A DNA stretch of 14,928 nucleotides from an uncultured bacterium (GTDB lineage: Bacteria; Actinomycetota; Coriobacteriia; Coriobacteriales; Coriobacteriaceae): the NCBI GenBank assembly GCA_905214905.1, contig CAJMNK010000053.1, forward strand, positions 1-14,928, written 5' to 3'. The position numbers and the translations under genes are program-made. Below, one piece after another: positions 1-4,821 of the stretch (its first letter is position 1; the number at the start of each line of letters is the position of its first letter). The notes under the pieces were generated by a model. That model worked only from the letters and a program-made list of their open reading frames with translations. It was not told the origin of the DNA and searched no databases.

Positions 1-8
1 AACGATGT

Positions 9-126
9 GGCGGGGCGTTCTTGCCTTTGCTCGCTGCAAGTTCCGCACGAGCCGAAGAGCACTTAATGTGCTCTTCGTGCGAGCAGGACTGTCCGCAGCA
101 GCGAGTAAAGGTAAGAACGCCCCGCC
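9..126 (+). promoter_or_regulatory. Long structured hairpin in the leuS 5' leader
   Basis: Bases 9-37 pair with 98-126 in 29 consecutive pairs, two of them G-U (23/112 and 29/106). The outer part is GGCGGGGCGTTCTT against AAGAACGCCCCGCC. Inside, 53-62 pairs with 68-77 (10 bp, loop TTAAT), extended by 44-47 with 78-81 across a 5-nt bulge at 48-52. The structure ends 14 nt before the leuS ribosome binding site. No T-tract follows, so it is not a normal intrinsic terminator. No T-box core (TGGNACCGCG type) or SRP RNA tetraloop region is visible. The role is unknown: leader regulation, an RNase III-type processing site, a small RNA or a miniature inverted-repeat insertion are all possible. The pairing is read directly; the function is not inferred. 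Confidence 0.7.
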
Positions 127-140
127 CCAACCCAGCTAAC

Positions 141-147
141 AAAGGAG
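141..147 (+). promoter_or_regulatory. Ribosome binding site of leuS
   Basis: AAAGGAG lies 5 nt before ATG 153 and decides that start. The upstream in-frame codons TTG 21 and ATG 66 lie inside the long hairpin and lack a comparable site. Confidence 0.8.
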
Positions 148-152
148 CTGAT

Positions 153-2729
153 ATGTGCGATTGCACAGATCATAAGGACGAGATTCCTGCCTACGACGCA
201 CAGGCCATTGAGTCCAAGTGGATGAAGGCCTGGGAGGACTCCAACCTCTTTGCCGTGGACACTGACGACAGCAAGCCCAAGAAGTACGTGCTCGAGATGT
301 TCCCGTATCCGTCGGGCGACCTGCACATGGGCCACGCGCGCAACTACACCATCGGCGATGCCATGGCCCGTCAGGCCCGTATGCGCGGCTTTGACGTGCT
401 GCACCCCATCGGCTTTGACGCCTTTGGCCTGCCCGCCGAGAACGCTGCCATCAAGCACAATACGCAGGCTGCCGCCTGGACGTATAAGAACATGGACCAG
501 GCGCTCGCCACGATGAGGCGCATGGGCTTCTCCTACGATCTGGATCGTACCGTTAAGACCTGCAGCCCCGACTACTATCGTTGGGGTCAGTGGATCTTTG
601 AAAAGATGTGGGAAAAGGGTCTGGTCTACCGCAAGAAGAACCCGGTCAACTGGTGCCCCACCTGCAAGACCGTTTTGGCCAACGAGCAGGTAACCGAGGG
701 CAAGTGCTGGCGTTGCGGCACCGAGCCCGAGAAGCGTGACCTCGAGCAGTGGTACTACAAGATCACCGACTACTCCCAGGAGCTGCTCGATGACCTGGAG
801 AAGCTCCCCGGCTGGCCCGAGCGCGTCAAGCAGATGCAGGCCAACTGGATCGGCCGCTCCGAGGGCGCCGAGGTCGACTTTACCCTGTGCGACGCCGATG
901 GCGAGCCCATCGAAGGCGACGAGGGCAAGATCACCGTCTTCACCACGCGCGCCGACACGCTCTTTGGCGTTTCCTTCTTTGTCCTGTCTCCCGAGTACGC
1001 TCGTCTGCACGAGCTCGTCGAGGGCACTCAGTACGAGGAGGCCGTCACCAAGATCGTCGAGGACTCCAAGCATATCTCTGCCGTCGAGCGCGCCCAGGGT
1101 ACCCTCGAGAAGCACGGCGCCTTTACGGGCCGCTACGTGGTGAACCCCGTCAACGGCGAGAAGATCCCCGTGTGGGTTGCCGACTACGTCGTAGCCGACT
1201 ACGGCACCGGTGCCGTCATGGCCGTTCCCTGCGGCGACCAGCGCGACTTTGAGTTCGCCCGCAAGTACGACCTGCCGATCGTGCCGATCATCCTGGACGA
1301 TGAGGATCGCGCTGCCGTCGAGGCTAGCGGCGAGACCATCGACACCTTCCATGCCGAGAACGTCGACTGGGATTGCGCCCACGCTGCCGAGGGCACGCTC
1401 GTCCAGTCGGGCAAGTACACCGGCATGCGCGGCGGCAAGCACTCTGAGGGCGAGGCTGCCATCGTGGCCGACCTCGAGGCCATGGGCTGCGGCCGTCGCA
1501 AGGTCGAGTTCCGCCTGCGCGACTGGCTCATCAGCCGTCAGCGTTACTGGGGCAACCCCATCCCGGCCATCCACTGCGAGCACTGCGGCATCGTGCCCGT
1601 GCCCGAGGACCAGCTGCCGGTGACGCTGCCCGAGAACCTGGACCTGGGTGCCGGCGAGACCCTCGCCGAGTGCAAGGAGTTCTACGAGACCACCTGCCCG
1701 GTCTGTGGTCGCCCGGCCAAGCGCGAGACCGATACCATGGACACCTTCACCTGCTCCAGCTGGTATTACCTGCGCTATACCGACCCGCACAACACCGAGC
1801 TGCCCTTCTCCCGTGAGGCCGCCGATCGTTGGATGCCCGTCGATAACTACATCGGCGGCATCGAGCACGCCATTTTGCACCTGCTCTACAGTCGCTTCTT
1901 TACCAAGGCGCTGCGCGACCTGGGCCTGCTGAGCGTTGACGAACCCTTCACCAACCTGCTGTGCCAGGGCATGGTCAAGGACGAGAACGGCGACACCATG
2001 TCCAAGTCCAAGGGCAACGTCGTGCCCCCGAGTTCGGTCATTGAGCCCTACGGTGCCGACACCATGCGTCTGGCGATCCTGTTTATCGCCCCGCCCGAGA
2101 AGGACTTCGACTGGGATCCCAAGGCCGTCGAGGGCGCTAACCGCTTCATTAAGCGCGCCTGGCGTATCGTGTGGCAGCTCGTCCAGTCCGGCGACGCCAA
2201 CGTGGCCTTTGACAAGTCCGCGCTCGACGAGACAGCGATGAAGCTCTACCGCGAGCGCCATCGCACCATCGCCAAGTGCACCGAGGACTTCGACCGCGGC
2301 CAGTTCAACACCGCGATCTCGGCCGTCATGGAACTCGTCAATGCCGCGAGCGCCTACCTCAACGCTACTGAGGGCGCTTCCCGTGACAAGGCCCTGTGCT
2401 ACGGCGTGGCCAAGGATATCGTGAGCGTCCTTGCCCCCATCTGCCCGTTCTGGGCCGATGAGCTGTGGCATGAGGCGCTCGGCTGTGAGGGCAACGCCTA
2501 CACCGCCGCCTGGCCCGAGTTTGACCTGGCCGAGTCCATCGAGGACACGGTGCAGATTGTCGTACAGGTGCTTGGCAAGGTCCGTGGCCGCATCGACGTC
2601 GCCCGCGACGCCTCCAACGAGGAGATGCAGGCTGCCGCCGAGGCCGCCGTTGCCAAGTGGCTTGAGGGCAAGACGGTCGTCAAGGCCATCTGCGTGCCCG
2701 GCAAGCTGGTTAACCTGGTGGTCAAGTAA
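153..2729 (+). CDS. leuS: Leucyl-tRNA synthetase
   Basis: This cytoplasmic class I aminoacyl-tRNA synthetase charges tRNA-Leu with leucine using ATP and edits mischarged products. The protein is 858 aa, usual for a bacterial LeuRS. The HIGH-type motif is HMGH at residues 58-61 and the KMSKS loop is TMSKS at 615-619. A first zinc-binding knuckle has C168-x2-C171 and C185-x2-C188; a second pair set is C475-x2-C478 and C515-x2-C518. The CP1 editing domain (roughly 225-420) contains TTRADTLFG and GTGAVMAVP, followed by CGDQRD (360-365), where most homologues have a His directly before DQRD. The C-terminal anticodon-binding and tRNA-contact domains are complete. ATG 153 was chosen for its AAAGGAG site; the frame stays open upstream to position 21. 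It appears monocistronic, closed by the terminator at 2752-2794. Identity is certain. Confidence 0.98.
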   Translation: MCDCTDHKDEIPAYDAQAIESKWMKAWEDSNLFAVDTDDSKPKKYVLEMFPYPSGDLHMGHARNYTIGDAMARQARMRGFDVLHPIGFDAFGLPAENAAIKHNTQAAAWTYKNMDQALATMRRMGFSYDLDRTVKTCSPDYYRWGQWIFEKMWEKGLVYRKKNPVNWCPTCKTVLANEQVTEGKCWRCGTEPEKRDLEQWYYKITDYSQELLDDLEKLPGWPERVKQMQANWIGRSEGAEVDFTLCDADGEPIEGDEGKITVFTTRADTLFGVSFFVLSPEYARLHELVEGTQYEEAVTKIVEDSKHISAVERAQGTLEKHGAFTGRYVVNPVNGEKIPVWVADYVVADYGTGAVMAVPCGDQRDFEFARKYDLPIVPIILDDEDRAAVEASGETIDTFHAENVDWDCAHAAEGTLVQSGKYTGMRGGKHSEGEAAIVADLEAMGCGRRKVEFRLRDWLISRQRYWGNPIPAIHCEHCGIVPVPEDQLPVTLPENLDLGAGETLAECKEFYETTCPVCGRPAKRETDTMDTFTCSSWYYLRYTDPHNTELPFSREAADRWMPVDNYIGGIEHAILHLLYSRFFTKALRDLGLLSVDEPFTNLLCQGMVKDENGDTMSKSKGNVVPPSSVIEPYGADTMRLAILFIAPPEKDFDWDPKAVEGANRFIKRAWRIVWQLVQSGDANVAFDKSALDETAMKLYRERHRTIAKCTEDFDRGQFNTAISAVMELVNAASAYLNATEGASRDKALCYGVAKDIVSVLAPICPFWADELWHEALGCEGNAYTAAWPEFDLAESIEDTVQIVVQVLGKVRGRIDVARDASNEEMQAAAEAAVAKWLEGKTVVKAICVPGKLVNLVVK

Positions 2730-2751
2730 GCGCTGCGCGTATAGCTGACAT

Positions 2752-2794
2752 CAAAAAGCGAGGGACGATTCCGTAGGGAGTCGCCCCTCTTTTT
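2752..2794 (+). terminator. Intrinsic terminator of leuS
   Basis: Bases 2760-2770 (GAGGGACGATT) pair with 2779-2789 (AGTCGCCCCTC), with one A-C mismatch and one T-G wobble, around an 8-nt loop. A run of five T (2790-2794) follows and an A-run precedes. It lies 30 bp after the leuS stop. Confidence 0.88.
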
Positions 2795-2879
2795 GGTTAA
2801 GGACACTTGCGACAACACCCAATTACCCATTTCTTGTGGAGAACCTGTGCTCACGCTGACCTGCGGGTTTGTGTTGTGG

Positions 2880-2908
2880 TTGCACGTTTGTGCAGGTATT
2901 GGTATAGT
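2880..2908 (+). promoter_or_regulatory. Housekeeping sigma-type promoter of the rimP operon
   Basis: TTGCAC (2880-2885) and TATAGT (2903-2908) are separated by exactly 17 bp, a good sigma-70/SigA match, with transcription expected to start near 2914-2916. The -35 box lies within the inverted repeat TGCAC-GTTT-GTGCA (2881-2894), and a second dyad, TTTGC-TT-GCAAA (2908-2919), covers the expected start. These could be operator sites or chance. The promoter implies a leader of about 70 nt before rimP, with an intrinsic terminator in it. Confidence 0.68.
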
Positions 2909-2933
2909 TTGCTTGCAAATGAAGTTGTAATTG

Positions 2934-2966
2934 AAAGAAGTGGGGTTTCGGCCCCGCTTCTTTTTT
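2934..2966 (+). terminator. Promoter-proximal intrinsic terminator (candidate attenuator) upstream of rimP
   Basis: GAAGTGGGG (2937-2945) pairs with CCCCGCTTC (2952-2960) around a 6-nt loop, with one T-G pair. Six T follow (2961-2966), and three A before the stem can extend it into the T-run. It lies downstream of the 2880-2908 promoter and 20 bp before the rimP start, so transcripts from that promoter must read through it to express the operon. I see no obvious competing antiterminator stem. The alternative is the end of a short unannotated RNA. Confidence 0.82.
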
Positions 2967-2974
2967 GTATGGAT

Positions 2975-2980
2975 GGAGGT
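2975..2980 (+). promoter_or_regulatory. Ribosome binding site of rimP
   Basis: GGAGGT lies 6 nt before ATG 2987. It favours this start over the in-frame ATG at 2969, which directly follows the terminator T-run and has no such site. Confidence 0.82.
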
Positions 2981-2986
2981 GCCGCA

Positions 2987-3481
2987 ATGGTCAAGACCAA
3001 GACCGAGCAGGCGATCATCGACGCGCTCGAGGCCGTCGCTCCCCAGCACGATGTCGACATCGTCGACGTTGAGCTCGTGGGTGCCACCAAGGCCCCCTGC
3101 GTGCGCGTGCGTATCGAGGGTGCCGAGGGTCAGAGTCTGTCGCTCAACGACGTCACGGCCAATACCAAGTGGGTCGGCGACGTGATTGAGGAGCTCGACC
3201 CCATCTCTTCGAGCTATACGCTCGAGGTGTCGAGCCCGGGCATGGCGCGCCCGCTGCGCCGTCCGCGCGACTTTGCCCGCTTTGTGGGCGAGGACTGCGA
3301 GCTCACCTCCACCGCCACCGAGGGCCGTCGCAAGTACGCCGGCAAGATTGCCGCCGCCACCGAGACCGACGTGACCCTCGAGCTCGAGGACGGCGAGTCC
3401 GTCACCCTCGATTTCTCTGATGTTAAAAAGTGCAAGTTGAAGCCCACCTACGACTTCAAGCCCGCGAAGGAAGGAAAGTAA
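2987..3481 (+). CDS. rimP: Ribosome maturation factor RimP
   Basis: RimP assists assembly of the 30S ribosomal subunit in the cytoplasm. The 164-aa product has the usual RimP length and form. An N-terminal alpha/beta domain begins MVKTKTEQAIIDALE, the family signature VSSPGMARPLRR starts near residue 81, and a C-terminal small beta-barrel domain ends about residue 155. The start rests on the GGAGGT site; an upstream extension of the frame to 2807 would cross the promoter and terminator and is not credible. It is the first gene of the operon, and its stop is followed one base later by the nusA ATG, so the two are almost certainly cotranslated. rimP directly before nusA is the standard bacterial arrangement and supports the identification. 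Confidence 0.95.
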   Translation: MVKTKTEQAIIDALEAVAPQHDVDIVDVELVGATKAPCVRVRIEGAEGQSLSLNDVTANTKWVGDVIEELDPISSSYTLEVSSPGMARPLRRPRDFARFVGEDCELTSTATEGRRKYAGKIAAATETDVTLELEDGESVTLDFSDVKKCKLKPTYDFKPAKEGK

Positions 3482-3482
3482 G

Positions 3483-4730
3483 ATGGCAGCATCCGACATG
3501 ATGTCCGCCCTGATGGAGCTTTGCCAGGAGAAGCACATCGACCAGCTCTACCTGATCGACCGCCTGGAGCAGTCGCTCGCCAAGAGCTATGCCGAGATCC
3601 TGCATCTTGAGTGGGGCGCCAAGGTGACCATCGACCGCACCACCGGCAAGATCTACGTCTACCGCCTGGAGCCGATCGACGATTCCATGGACGAGGAGGG
3701 CAACTTCACCGAGTTCGAGGAGATCGACGTCACCCCCAAGAACACGAGCCGCATCGCTGCCCAGCACGCCAAGGCCGAGATCAACGCCATCGTGCGCAAC
3801 TCCGCCCGAGAGCAGATCTACGAGGAGTTCTCCGGCCGCATCGGTGATCTCATCAGCGGTACCGTGCTGCAGTCCACGCCCGACTTCACGATCGTCAAGA
3901 TCCGCGAGGGCGTCGAGGCCGAGCTTCCTCACTTCGACCAGCGCCGTTACGAGAACGAGCGCAACGAGCGTCCGATGGGCGAGCGCTACCTGCACAACCA
4001 GCACATCAAGGCCGTGATCATCGACGTTCGCGACCCCAACTCCAACCTGCAGCCGGTTCGCGGCGAGCACAGCCGTCCGCCGATTGTCATCTCCCGTACC
4101 CACCCCGAGCTCATGCGTCGCCTGTTTGAGCAGGAGGTGCCCGAGATCTATGAGGGCACCGTCCAGATCAAGTCGATCGCCCGCGAGCCCGGCCAGCGTT
4201 CCAAGGTCGCCGTCCACTCCCTCGACGACCGTCTGGATCCCGTGGGCGCCTGCGTCGGCCCCAAGGGCAGCCGTGTTCGCGCTGTCGTGGGCGAGCTCCG
4301 TGGCGAGCGCGTCGACGTCATCCTGTGGGATGCCGATCCTGCCGTCTACGTCGCCAACGCCCTGTCGCCCGCTAAGGTCACCCGCGTCCTCATCGACGAG
4401 GAGAAGGCCTACGCCGGCGTCATCGTGCCCGACGACCAGCTGTCCCTCGCCATCGGCAAGGAGGGCCAGAACGCCCGCCTCGCCGCGCGCCTGACCGGCT
4501 GGCACATTGACATCAAGTCCGAGACGCTTGCCGCCGACATCCTCAAGAACGTTCCCGTTCACGAGGAGCCCGCCGCCGACCTGATCGGTGACGAGGAGGA
4601 CGAGGACGTCCGCCGCTGCGAGTACGTGTCCGAGGACGGCATCCAGTGCCGCAACCAGGCCCGTCCCGGCTCCCGTTTCTGCGGTGTCCACGACACCGAC
4701 GCCTTCGATGATGCGGAGGACCTGATCTAG
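3483..4730 (+). CDS. nusA: Transcription termination/antitermination factor NusA with a Cys3His C-terminal tail
   Basis: NusA binds RNA polymerase and nascent RNA and controls pausing, termination and antitermination. The 415-aa protein has an N-terminal polymerase-binding domain (about 1-120), an S1 RNA-binding domain (about 135-205) and two KH domains with GPKG at 259-262 (KH1) and GKEG at 325-328 (KH2). There are no E. coli-type acidic repeats AR1/AR2. Instead, after an acidic linker (DEEDED), residues 379-403 carry C379-x9-C389-x10-C400-x2-H403, which looks like a small zinc-binding module, followed by an acidic end. Translation likely uses the AGGAAGG stretch at the end of rimP, with a single base between the genes. 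The terminator in the operon leader suggests possible feedback by NusA itself. The identity is certain; the metal-binding role of the tail is inference. Confidence 0.96.
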   Translation: MAASDMMSALMELCQEKHIDQLYLIDRLEQSLAKSYAEILHLEWGAKVTIDRTTGKIYVYRLEPIDDSMDEEGNFTEFEEIDVTPKNTSRIAAQHAKAEINAIVRNSAREQIYEEFSGRIGDLISGTVLQSTPDFTIVKIREGVEAELPHFDQRRYENERNERPMGERYLHNQHIKAVIIDVRDPNSNLQPVRGEHSRPPIVISRTHPELMRRLFEQEVPEIYEGTVQIKSIAREPGQRSKVAVHSLDDRLDPVGACVGPKGSRVRAVVGELRGERVDVILWDADPAVYVANALSPAKVTRVLIDEEKAYAGVIVPDDQLSLAIGKEGQNARLAARLTGWHIDIKSETLAADILKNVPVHEEPAADLIGDEEDEDVRRCEYVSEDGIQCRNQARPGSRFCGVHDTDAFDDAEDLI

Positions 4731-4738
4731 CGCGCGGT

Positions 4739-4761
4739 CGCGCCGGGTGGGTCCCGGCGCG
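4739..4761 (+). other. GC-rich hairpin in the nusA-infB gap
   Basis: CGCGCCGGG (4739-4747) pairs perfectly with CCCGGCGCG (4753-4761) around a TGGGT loop, 9 bp after the nusA stop. No T-tract follows, so it is unlikely to be an efficient intrinsic terminator. It may stabilise or set the 3' end of a processed rimP-nusA message, or attenuate weakly before infB. Confidence 0.6.
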
Positions 4762-4785
4762 TCTCCCACGCTCGTTCAGTCTCTA

Positions 4786-4800
4786 GGCACCCAAGGTGCC
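4786..4800 (+). other. Small hairpin upstream of the infB ribosome binding site
   Basis: GGCACC (4786-4791) pairs with GGTGCC (4795-4800) around a CAA loop, 9 nt before the AGGTGA (4810-4815) that probably serves as the infB ribosome binding site. It may influence access to that site; a role is not shown. Confidence 0.5.
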
Positions 4801-4821
4801 AGAAAGGGTAGGTGAAGTCAT

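Noticed and set aside
9..126. Small SRP RNA or 6C RNA gene
   Set aside because: The SRP GGAA-type tetraloop region is absent, and the loops lack the C-runs of 6C RNA.
9..152. T-box riboswitch upstream of leuS
   Set aside because: A synthetase leader suggests it, but the T-box core and antiterminator/terminator pair are missing. The structure is one long hairpin.
63..2471. Antisense open frame of 802 codons opposite leuS
   Set aside because: Same cause: GC-rich codon bias on the coding strand leaves the opposite strand open. No family resemblance.
2807..2986. 60-codon upstream extension of rimP
   Set aside because: It crosses the promoter and terminator, and no RimP has this extension. GGAGGT places the start at 2987.
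2498..3538. Antisense open frame of 346 codons across the leuS end, the spacer and rimP
   Set aside because: It runs through a terminator, a promoter and two real genes. Its sequence shows no domain.
3456..4769. Antisense open frame of 437 codons opposite nusA
   Set aside because: Gly/Leu/Val/Asp-rich shadow translation, no start site, and fully covered by a certain gene on the + strand.
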